From the NCBI RefSeq assembly GCF_910592395.1, contig NC_088326.1, positions 1,121,001 through 1,185,000 of the forward strand: a stretch of DNA of 64,000 nucleotides, written 5' to 3'. Both the position numbers and the translations under genes were made by a program. The notes beneath the pieces were generated by a model. The model ran no database searches, was not told the DNA's origin, and was given only the letters and a program-made list of their open reading frames with translations. Source of the stretch: Lineus longissimus (taxonomy: Eukaryota; Nemertea; Pilidiophora; Heteronemertea; Lineidae). This document shows positions 39,901-49,400 of the stretch, piece after piece; the first letter of the stretch is position 1, and the number at the start of each line of letters is the position of its first letter.

Positions 39901-40322
39901 TTACCTGTGGACATTGGCGAAGCTGAATCGAGGCTATCAAAAGTCCGATCGCGAGTCAAGCGATCCGTGTTCACCTCAGATTCTTCATCATCGGAAAAAT
40001 TGTCTGTGGAATCAGAATGGACGAGATGAAGATAAGAATGATAGTTATCAGGTGTGCTAATAGATGGAGTATAGTCAAATGCCGTCAAGTCCGTTCTTTC
40101 CTTTTCTCGTGAATTACAATACATCTCGTATGACACTTTTAAATCCAGTTTGAAACGGTTTTTCTTCTTCCGTGTGAGGTTTAAGTTTTGTAAATCCTTG
40201 TGAATTTTGTCAATGTCTACTGTTGATGGCGTTGCGCTCGTGCTGACGACCTCATGCGATCTTGACCGCCTCATCTTCCACTGTTGGAAGAATTTCGACA
40301 TTTCGCCGATGTGATCCTTCAT
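21932..40322 (-). CDS. TPD52: Tumour protein D52 family gene (TPD52-like)
   Basis: Exons in transcript order: 39905-40322, 34136-34269, 31316-31464, a choice among four 60-nt exons (31069-31128, 30060-30119, 29352-29411, 27317-27376), 24310-24411, 24026-24086, optional 23610-23672, and 21932-22057 with the stop. All phases match. With one 60-nt exon and no optional exon the protein is 349 residues. Family landmarks are the coiled-coil EEERKKEELRAELKK-IEDEINVLRPVLEGK, RKLSDIRNSNKFRSFEER, and the acidic tail KVVGSKSEDNFEDVL. D52 proteins are small homo- and hetero-oligomeric adaptors in vesicle and lipid-droplet trafficking. The first exon adds about 139 residues not seen in short vertebrate isoforms, with a basic segment and a DDEESE acidic run. 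An in-frame TAA lies two codons before its ATG. Alternative first exons in the 5.6-kb first intron are likely but not identified. One vertebrate-type ancestor cannot be picked among D52, D53 and D54. Confidence 0.9.
23610..23672 (-). other. Putative 63-nt cassette exon of TPD52 with RSxS motifs
   Basis: The segment has an ATTAG acceptor at its 5' side and a GTGAGT donor, phase 0 at both ends, and encodes 21 residues beginning RSKSMGMLRMRSTSHA. It fits between the SFEERMGSAYSSVK exon and the last coding exon without breaking the frame. RSKS and RSTS resemble the core of a 14-3-3 mode-I site (RSxS) but lack the proline. Alternative exons near this point are known in vertebrate D53/D54. The exon rests on splice signals and phase alone. 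Confidence 0.55.
25658..25807. mobile_element. 150-bp foldback element in TPD52 intron
   Basis: The left end AAGCTTGGGAACGAGTTTAC then AATCCCCGATC is mirrored at the right end by GATCGGGGATTCTAAAGTTT then AGCCTAAGCTT. The inverted ends are imperfect but extend about 30 bp. There is no coding capacity. A MITE remnant is the simplest reading. Confidence 0.5.
26610..26638. repeat. Perfect 11-bp inverted repeat with ACGTCA core
   Basis: GAACATGACGT at 26,610-26,620 is followed, after 7 nt, by its exact complement ACGTCATGTTC at 26,628-26,638. It contains TGACGT/ACGTCA half-sites of the CRE/ATF type. Function is unknown; it is intronic in TPD52. Confidence 0.6.
27317..31128 (-). other. Array of four alternative 60-nt exons of TPD52
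   Basis: Four exons of identical length and phase lie at 31069-31128, 30060-30119, 29352-29411 and 27317-27376. They encode YQKTSETLSAVNEKITQSEV, YKKTNETFESIDKSVRDSAA, YKKMNEKLHVWNEKVKQSPT and YQRTSEKVSHAKDKIQQTGA (the last codon is completed by the next exon). Each has an AG acceptor and a GTGAGT or GTAAGT donor. The shared pattern is Y-x-[KR]-x-[SN]-E and a later [DE]-K-[ISV] or NEK. The constant exon downstream (24310-24411) begins with the same YQKTN motif. Vertebrate D54 has one such 20-residue alternative insert. Any number or choice of these exons keeps the frame. Confidence 0.85.
29011..29076. promoter_or_regulatory. Cluster of three CCAAT boxes in TPD52 intron
   Basis: CCAAT at 29,017-29,021, ATTGG at 29,035-29,039 and CCAAT at 29,066-29,070 lie within 54 bp, flanked by TGCACTGA and TCAGTGCA as an inverted pair. 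The spacing would suit NF-Y-type binding and an internal promoter, but the inverted flanks also suit a small foldback repeat. Confidence 0.3.
32130..32525. repeat. Seven-copy minisatellite, 55-57 bp period
   Basis: Copies marked by TGGACATG...CCACCTAGAAGACAGAAA start near 32,136, 32,193, 32,250, 32,307, 32,363, 32,418 and 32,474. The first four alternate between two subtypes (GGTGGTGGCTTC and GATNTTTGCTTCTGTC), a dimeric higher-order pattern. The last three are nearly identical, marking recent expansion. It lies in a TPD52 intron and is not coding. Confidence 0.9.
32737..32969. repeat. Near-perfect 105-bp inverted repeat
   Basis: Positions 32,737-32,841 and 32,865-32,969 are reverse complements with only about two mismatches, separated by a 23-nt loop. 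Landmarks are CTAGGCGCTTGTCGCATCTG and GACAGGTTGATACGGACTTG on the left and their complements on the right. The near identity implies a recent event or active correction. There is no open frame, and no transposon ends that I recognise. It lies in an intron, so the transcript would carry a long hairpin. Confidence 0.93.
33858..33967. mobile_element. Mariner-type MITE remnant
   Basis: The ends ACAGGGTGTCCCAGAAAAG and, on the other side, TATTTGGGACACCCTGTA are inverted repeats starting with the CAGGGTGTCCCA word typical of many Tc1/mariner-derived elements. The body is about 110 bp without coding capacity. The left end carries a small insertion (TACAACAGGG against TACAGGG). Confidence 0.75.
34270..36238. 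other. First-intron segment of TPD52 without recognised content
   Basis: This part of the first TPD52 intron has only short chance frames. No exon with family similarity or clear element ends is seen. Confidence 0.4.
36239..36677. mobile_element. Compound foldback element rich in AGTCCGGACT words
   Basis: The left end GGTTCAACTACAGG and right end CCTGTAGTGGAACC are inverted repeats. A similar right end, CCTGTAATGGAACC, occurs internally at about 36,409-36,422. The body repeats TTAGTCCGGACTAA, AAGTCCGG and GCGGAT words in both orientations. It is about 439 bp with no coding capacity, probably one element inserted in or joined to a relative. It lies in the first TPD52 intron. Confidence 0.65.
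37840..38015. repeat. A/T-rich dispersed repeat (TCGCAAAAATTTGGC type)
   Basis: Runs of A and T surround TTTCGTGAAATTTTTTTCCC and end in TCGCAAAAATTTGGCAGTT followed by CACAGTA. A related stretch occurs at about 45,360-45,545 (GCAAATTTGGCTGTTAACA). This style of CGCGAAAATT repeat is common in marine invertebrate genomes. The boundaries are approximate. Confidence 0.4.
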
Positions 40323-40350
40323 TTTTTAAGCAGAAATATCAGCAGTGTGG

Positions 40351-40474
40351 TGACCTTGAAGGCAAGGTCAGAAAAGTCAGGTCCAAGGTCACTTAATCCA
40401 AGGGACAAAATGTCAAGTTCAAAGTCTCGTAGTCCAAGGTCAAATATATTGTAGTCGATCGAATGTCAAGGTCA
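40351..40474. promoter_or_regulatory. Cluster of extended nuclear-receptor half-sites upstream of TPD52
   Basis: Five AGGTCA half-sites lie within 125 bp just 5' of the first TPD52 exon: TGACCTTGA at 40,351-40,359 (TCAAGGTCA on the gene strand), GCAAGGTCA at 40,362-40,370, CCAAGGTCA at 40,383-40,391, CCAAGGTCA at 40,434-40,442 and TCAAGGTCA at 40,466-40,474. TCAAGGTCA is the monomer site of NR5A (SF-1/FTZ-F1) and ERR receptors. The stretch is also partly repetitive (TCCAAG, GTCAAG words), so it could be a degenerate simple repeat. Confidence 0.4.
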
Positions 40475-43400
40475 CTTTTTAAAGTCGTTAATCCAATTCG
40501 AAGGTTGTGACTATATCTTGAAGGTCGATGTCTCACTTTTCCATTGTGTTTCCTAGATAATTTCAAAGGATGACCTAAAATGTGAAAATGCTTGGTATAG
40601 AAGGGAGAGCGTATAACAGAGGGAGGTCAGTACACTTCCTCCTGTCTCTCCTACATAAACCTCTTTCTGTGGTACACTATACACCATCTGGAGAATTAGG
40701 CCTTTGGTTTTCTTAGAAGGAATTAGAGCTTTATTAACTCACAATAACTCTTTTATTTGAAGTTCAGCACAAAATGTATCCAACTTATGAGCTTTTAACA
40801 AAACATGGGCTTAGATTTGCGAGATTGTGACACACAAAGTAGAACCAAAATACCTACAATAAAAATACCTAAAAATCACCTACAAAGTATTTTCTTTGTC
40901 GACAAACTAACTGCTGTCAGCACTATTTCACTTGGAAAATACTGAAAATTTTAAGATCCTTGCAGTAAAGCTCCGCGGTGAGTTCTGTCTCGAAAGTGGT
41001 AAGCACCAAGTTCTTAAGATAGCCAAAGAATGCAGCTTGTCTGCGCACATCTGACATTAAACTTCCTACACTTTGATAGCTTGTCAAGTAAGCCAGATCA
41101 ACAGGCTCCTATTACTCTCACAATAGAAAAGTCCCTTTGAAGAGTCAGCGTCTTTTGAACCAAAGTCTGAAATGTTTCTGTTGACGTAGTTAAGCCCACA
41201 TTCGTTGCATCCTATTGTCGAGTTTACACCAACGCTTGGAGAGTATTTCTAAGAGATACAGGAAGTGAACTGAGACGTTGAGAGAGGAAAGGACAGCCCA
41301 AGTTCCTGTTTCAACCTCTGTCTGAAATTTCTGAGAGAGACAAGAAATATCACCAAAGTGAACCGAGTTATCACAGGAAAGTTGCTCCAAGTTAAACCTT
41401 ACCATTTACTTCAAAGTAAAGGAAATAACACAATGTTACTTTGATATTAAAGCTACCCTGTTTCTTCTAAAGATTTGCGATCATAATTCACAGAAATTCT
41501 AAGAGAAACAAGGCAAGAAATATTACCAAAATGCTGTTAGAGGAGTCAGACAAAAATTCAAAGTGAAACGAGTTATCACAGGAAAGTTGCTCCAAGTTAA
41601 ACCTCACCATTTACTTCAAAGTAAAGGAAATAACACGTGTTACTTTGATATTAAAGCTACCCTGTTTCTTCTGAAGATTTGCGATCATAATTCACAGAAA
41701 TTCTAAGAGAAACGAGGCAAGTCTCCAGGAACATAGTAAAGACAACTCAAGTTATCAAAAGGCAATTGCTCTCGCTAAAATCTCATCATTAATACCTAAT
41801 AAAATGTCTAACTTCCTGATTCTAATGTATCTATTGCTTGACATTCAACACCTCAGATCCTTACTATAATCGACAATGTTTCCATCAGATATTATCAGCG
41901 TTAAAAGCCCTCAAACTCTTTATCTAATGGTCTTCAATGCTGATAGCGGAAAGTACTCATCGCAATAGCTTTTAACACGATGGAAATTTCTATAGCAACA
42001 CATCAACTCGCCTTTTACGTTGGCAGCTAACTTGATGACTATACAACAGGAAGGATCTCCGAAAATTGATAACTGACCCCCAAATGAAATGGAAATGTAG
42101 AAATATCACTTGCCAGATCAGCTTAACACACACCTCAAACCCGATAGGTAGTTTTCATTTACATTCTGCTCTGTAGATCTGCCAGAAATACAGAAACGTG
42201 ACGGCTTCTTGAAGAAGTTTTAGTATAAAAACTGTCTTAACTCTGCAGCAAAGGTCATTCACACTTACACCTTGCCGCTTCCACAGAAAAACTTTCAACT
42301 CAGCTGAGAGGAAAAACATCCAACTTCAGCTCTTGTTCACCATTTTTTTGTACAGACTTTTCAATCTTCGATAAAAACTCATCTCGAAAGTACTAACTAC
42401 AAACCTTTGTCGCTGTCAACGCGAAATCTTGTAGGTAAAGGTCAATCACATATTCCTTATGATTTTCACACCTATGATATCTGTATGATCTGAGGTATAT
42501 CCGTGCCGGATGACACCGGGTGTTATCCAATTTTTCACCCACTCAGCTCAGATCATCTCTCCGCAACCCCCATATAATCAACTAAGTAATATCTATTTCT
42601 CACGAACACGTAAAATGCCAACCTCACCCCATTGTACAAATACTGGAAAACTTTTTTGTCTCCAAGTGACTCTTTTTGCGAGAGGATTCGCCAAATTTAT
42701 GAATCGAGGCAAAATGTCTGGTACAGGTGATCTCAACCACCATATCATTCCATAACCATGCAAAAAAAGTATGGAATAATTTTCGCTGACTAACTGCAAT
42801 AATTTGCACGAGTGATTAAAAATGAGATGAAAATTGCAAAAATAAACACCACCTTTCAGAATTAAAATGATCAAACTATCTTTATGAGCATCTTCGCCAG
42901 ATTACGCACTTACAAAATCTATTTCTGTAATGAAATATAAGAACTGACGTCAGGTGATTCAATTTTCAAACATCGACTAATGTTCCGTGTTTTATCGCTA
43001 TCTTTGATCATGTGACCTTTGAAAACGCTCCCGGGCAAAAACATGATTCTGACAGCAATTTTTCAGTAATTGATTGCGAGGCAAATTACAGATTTCATAA
43101 ACTGCGTCAGTGGAAGCAACAAAAGGAACGCTACATTAAACATGGGAATTCTGGATTCGATTTATCAAACTTAAGTGCACGCCAGGGCATAGTCTTGATT
43201 GAGTCTTTCAATGAGTTTTTTCAATCAAGAAAAGAAATTTACATATTTAGCTATCATTTGAAGTTTTTCTCTTCCTACATGTAGCATTTCTCAGGTGTAT
43301 CAATAAAATAGCAGAGCAAACCAGCTCAATTATTTTGTTGGTCTGGCCTAAATAATGACACCAGAACCTCAAAATGCTTCTGATAATGATATTGATAAAG

Positions 43401-46400
43401 TCTAGCCCAGCTGAGCGTCCGGCCTTTGGGTCTCTAGTTCCATCACTGTTGACCACACTCTGCTAATTCCTTTCCAATTTATCACCCAATTTCGGTGCAT
43501 TGCCTCTCACATAGTTTCATATGAACTGGACATTACGAGCCAGGCCCTCAAGCCTTTTGTTCCATCAACTACCCTTGGATCATTTCTCACCTTTTGCTTC
43601 TTAGTCCTATTCTATTTGTCACTCAATTTTTCTCCATTTCTGATCACCTAAGGAGATCCCAAACCACATTAGATCATTTCCGACTCACTTAGCGATGAGA
43701 ACAGCGCCAACTGCTTCTGGAGATTTTCGACGTGAAAAAAATAGTGGCCGTTATTGGCAGAAATTGCTCAGTCAAATGGGCCATAAAACTGTTATGCCTG
43801 ATTTGTCTATGGCAATAGATTTCACCATCAGGGATTGATCATTTTGTAGGGCGATCAAATTCAGTCACGATATCATGTTGACGATGTTAAATCTACCTCA
43901 AAGAATCAACGGTTCTAAAATTCTTCAAAGAATAGGCAAACAAATTTCAGTCTGTTTACTGCCTGTCATATCCCCAACCAAGAGAAAGAAATATCGTCCT
44001 TGTAGATCCTCAGGGGGAGAGGGGGGAGACAGAGCAAGCATCGACAGAGAAATTTTACTTCAAGAAGTGGCTAGGTCACTCAAGTTTCAATACCGTCTTT
44101 CTTAGAATGCACTAGTATTCTAACTCCGAGCATTCCCGCTTACATCCACCTGCACCCAGTAACCACCATCGTAACCACCATCGTAACCACCAGCGATTTC
44201 ACAGTGCGATAGATCCGGTCGTGGCTCAAGCATTCTGATTGGACTACGCTAGAAGAATTGAGAATAACGATTCTGTCGCACGGCTAATTAAGGAAAGATG
44301 CGGATATTGTGACGATGTCGTGTAGTGTCCAGTAACGGCTCGTTTGCCTGATGCACCCGATTGGGTTCAGTCTTTGCAAAGCTTCACTGAATCTAAAGAT
44401 TAACCCGATTGATTTTCTGTATTTAGAGAAAATACAAAAAAATTTGCCGTCCAACCAGTTGTTTTAAACTTCCCTTGTCATAATCAACATAAGAACAAAT
44501 TCCAAGTGGGTCCAAAAATGCCCAACCACTCTTCCCATCTAACCAGTCTTTTTCAAGGCAAGCCGCCGGCAGGCCTCGTAAATACCGGACCACCACAGGG
44601 ACCATTAAGAAATATCAAATCAGTATCGTATGCCAACTTGCCGATGTGGTCATCAGCGGTCGGCGCCAAGGCGACAGGTTTCAAGTACAGTGAAATTGAT
44701 CACGTAGATATGTCGTGATTATGATATTCCAAGAAATCCACGCAACAAATCTAATCAGCCTGAATCAAGCGAGAACTGTGTTATCGGAATGGCTATAGGT
44801 AGCATAATATAAGCTAACTAGCCTTAGCGACAGGCATCGTGTAACAGGTTGGACACATTGGCCATGACTAGATTTTGAGACTTAGACAATAACAATATCT
44901 TCCACTCTGTGGTATATGTTTTTAAAGCTCTACAACACGAACTTTGATAAATACAAACTCGATGCTTTGAGTTTAGTTGCGTAGTTTACCTGGAGGGCTC
45001 ACAAACACCGCAACTTTTGAACAAAACCAAAAAAAGCATGAAAGCAGACGACCATTAAACCCTGGATAGAAAGATGATCCACAAACTGAAATCAACAGTA
45101 TGAATAACAATATCAAATTCTCTGAGCAGATTAGCTTCCTTTTATGAAGGAAATTGACTTGGTTAGCAGGACCGCAAGCGACATTGATAAGAAATGCAAT
45201 GACAGTGTGGATGATATTTCCCATAAGGTGGATGCAATTGGTCGTGAAACCAAAGCGAGTTTCTGATGAAACTTCTTCAAGCAAGAAAACGGTACATTGA
45301 AGTAAACAATATGGAAAGGTCATAAGGAAACCCATACGCAAAACCATCGTTTTATTTCGTAATTATTATTACAATATGCAGAATTTTTGTCAAAAAATAA
45401 TAATGTTCACAACTTTCATTTCGACCGATTGAAAAATTTCTTTCGGTTTTTTAAAATCAAATTTTTTTCTTCGAAATTTTTATTTAGTTATTCTCGAAAT
45501 GCGCAAAAATAAATCGCCCCTGCAAATTTGGCTGTTAACAATCAACATAACTGAGAGGACTAGCCTTGAGGGAGACGACACGAAACCAACAGAAACAAAT
45601 TCATCAGCCACAAACCAATACAACTATTCATGGAACCCATAAATAATTCAATGACAGTTGGCCACATTAATCTTGCGGTGAACTGAAGGAGGTGCCATAC
45701 ACTGCCAGGCAAGCGATATGCATATCGCCACATCCATATTCACGTCCTCGGCGAGACTCAAGATGTTGGAGAAGAGAATATATTTGACTGATATAACAAC
45801 TTTATGTGAGATGGCTGCCAGGCCATACCTCACTTTACATTGGTAACGACCCAAAAACACCCAGAGAAAGAGCCAGACGAAAAAAATCTCTGTAGCAACT
45901 TCTTGATCACTATGAGATGGTGATGTACCCAGAAGATGATTGAAGAGCTTTGTCCATCATTAAAATCATTGCCGTAAGCGATCACATGTAGTCAACCAAT
46001 CATTTGAAAGCTTTCGTTCGAAAAGATGGGTCTGACACGCGCCAATTTGATCCCTAACGTTCATCGATCAAGAGCCGCCATTGTACCGAGACAGCCGACC
46101 TTTAAAACCTCGATAAAATTCCGCGTCAGGAGATGCGACTGTAGTGAGGCATCCATTAATGAAAATCCTTGGGGGAGAAACACAAAAAGATGTATTTTAT
46201 CAGCGAATGATGGACTCTCTTCAAGTTCTTGAATGTAAGAGGGCAGACATCTATATTTTTAGCACAGGTCTGACAAACAAACTGAACCAGTGTAAGAACT
46301 TCTTAGTCAAACGCAATGATGATGCCACTATTCCCTGATGAATCCAGTCCAAAATCAATGCCACTACCAGCAGCACTCTAAACACCATTACAACAATTAA

Positions 46401-49400
46401 CGTTGATCATATTCCTGGGCTAACTTCATTAGCTTCGCTATCATACATAAGACACATAATGTTACGGCTACATTCTGCCGTTGTCTGACCGCGTCTGCAA
46501 CACTCTAACTTCATTACGGACAAGATGTGTTGAGAATTGTCGATAATGAGGACAGAAGATATTGTGGAGAACCTGATGGACCCAAACTAAATTCTCAACA
46601 GCTAATTGAGGATGTCACCTTACCCGACTTAAGGGGGTCCTCGGTAATGATATTTGTCTCCAAGATAATTCGACACTTGAGAGCAAGGTGATTGTAGAAT
46701 TTGTACCAGTGGTGTTAGCTCCAGCAACCAGCACTGCGGTCGGGCCCTAAATGAAAGAGCCATGTCCGACAATGGCTTATCATTGGACGTCTGCCACCTT
46801 CAAGGCCCACAAAAGATCCAACTGTTTATTTACATGCGCCAGTGTGGTCTCCAGCAATCAATACTCCTGCCAGCTATTACGGTTCTCTGCCGATTAACCG
46901 GAGCTGATGATGGTGCCCTCAACACGCTCACAAGACTTTCCAGCAATCATTAACCAATAACCAGACGCTTTCAAACACGCTACGCACTGCTTCGTAAGGA
47001 AATGAGTCCTAGTACTTTACGACTGCCAACAGCATCACCCCCAATGTACTTTGCTCCCAAATTATGTGATCATCTTTCAATCATTACTGTGTAGTCTTCC
47101 TCCAATCAAATTCCAGGGCATGACATATGACACTCATTGGGTTCTTGTCAAAACCTCCTCAAAGAATAACAGTCTAAAGTGGGATATCCGCTTCCCCAGA
47201 GAGCAAACGAAAACTTGAAACAGAATCCATTCCGCATCAATACAGGCATCATCACCATGCTCAGTGGTCACCAAAGACTGCAGAGACATTGGCCTCAATC
47301 CACGCAATGAACCCAGCACTCAAAGCAGCTGCTCCAATCACATTTTGAAACCGTTATCCTGGGGAGTCTTTACAGGTTTAGATCATTTAGAAGTAGGTCT
47401 TTGTCGAACTAAAATCTAATCAACGTGCTCTTCCAAAGTCCCCTTTGACCTTGGCAAGTCCTCTTTGACCTTGGCAACTCCAACCAAAAGACTATTTCGG
47501 AGATCGCAGGCCACTTCTGGTGACAAAAAGAAGCTCTAAAGACTCATTGCTGGGGTTTATATCTCGCAAGACCATCCACGGATACCTAATGCATGAGGTG
47601 CGATCCCCACCCCCGGCACCTGACCTTTGATAATTTGCTCATAGAGTATTGCATCCACACCATGTTTCTGCCCTTCTGCTATAACCTGCGGTACTCTGAT
47701 CTTGACATTTATGACATATACATAATCGTATTTGTCCATGAATAATCGTGAACATGTTTGGCTAACCCCAAGGCTCTGGTTTCTCGATAACTACTGTAAA
47801 CCACAAAATGTTCAGAGCCAAGATATCGGGAGTTTGTTCAGATAAGGAATCCAGCCAACAAATGCTCAAATTTCTGTTCCTGGCAAAATCAGAAAACACA
47901 CCATTATTCATTTGAATACCAATTTACTATCAAACCTTCCCAAGCCATTTTCTTGGAGCCACAACCCACTATTATGCTGGCGACAGAGGAATTATCCCTC
48001 CACAATATTCCAATTATCGAATAGTGGTCAGATACGTGTAAAATGATGATAAGCCGTGTGCACAATCGGCAGACAAGGTCAACAGAAACGATAGTCGCCA
48101 AAAGATTTCGCCAATCCAATATAGTAGACAGGAGCAATCTAATCAGTAGGAACAAGGGTATTTCAATTTCAATCGAAACTTCTTCTCACTCAAATTTGTT
48201 GAGCTCAGTTATGGAAAACGCAAAAACTCAACCAGCAACAAATAGGATTATCTTCATCCGATGTTCAAATGATTGAAACATTGGGGTTGAAACGACAAGT
48301 GGATCACAGGGTCAACTCACAAAGTCGCAAGACTCAAACAAACAACTGGACCATGAAACCAGAGCAGTCAGACGTAAAGCTCTCGAACGGAAACTAGATT
48401 ATTTCGAGCTTGTTATAAGCACCAACACGCTCATCACTTAGAAACATAATGCACTGCTGCAGATATATCCTCCTCCTTGTCAAATATTCAAATCATTGCC
48501 GAATCGTGCTGCGGTTAGAGACACGCTAAATGATCGGAGAACGATAACTTGAGCACACAATTTCCCAGAAGGTCAATTGAAGGGGGAACGATTATTGAGC
48601 GACGGATGTGGTGTTGCAGCAATCCCACGGGAGCAGACATTGACTTGTTGCCAGATTTTCCATGACAGATCTCGCATTCTAAACGCTCATCTATTGACAG
48701 AAGAAATGGGTTGTGAGCCATTGAATTGCCTGTCAGGTTCTAGATGGTTGGAATCAGAAAGCAGTCTTCACCATAGACTTTCCCAATTTTTTCATCCATT
48801 TTCTTGATTTACGCTGCCTGACTGAGTGTAGGGTTGGGTAGAGCGCTGTTCATTTGGGTGTTGTCTTGCAAATTACTGAGTGCAGAGACTTTCACCTTCA
48901 GGCTTTGATAAGTCCATCATCTACGTTGCCAGTTCTGGGTTTCGAAGGACATGCTTCCGAAAGCTCCACTCGCCTACCTTCTTATCTCATTACCTCACCC
49001 AATAATAGGGTCCCTCAGGTGTTTTCATCCCTGACCGGTGGCCGGCGGCGGCTGGGATTAATCTACCAAGCAGATATATTGATGCCCAGCTTGCCTGGAG
49101 GTGTCTGTGGTCTCGCCTTTGAGCTTTGGGCTAAAATCTCTCATCTCTTGTCCTAGTTTTGGTACTTGAGCGATGTGACTTTACCAAATTGGTTGGAAGC
49201 TCTAGGTTTCTCATCATTCTCTGAACAGCCAATCCTTTACTCCTTTAGTACCACCATAGGAGCAGCATTTTGGCCTCATAGTTCATAATTCAAGATCACC
49301 ATATCATAATTACCTGTTAGAACAGGCACTGCTCATGGGAGAGATGGCAAGCTATAGCAACCTGAGGGATAATCTTCATCAAGTTGGCTGGGTACAAGCA

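Noticed and set aside
43012-43284. Plus-strand frame of 90 codons with mixed charged residues
   Set aside because: No recognised motif, no splice signals in phase on either side, and length within chance expectation for this base composition.
44973-45347. Minus-strand frame of 124 codons with hydrophobic stretches
   Set aside because: No family resemblance, no splice-flanked neighbours, and the hydrophobicity follows from A/T-rich composition.
46144-46338. Short frame with plausible protein composition
   Set aside because: 64 codons, no family match and no adjacent exon in phase.
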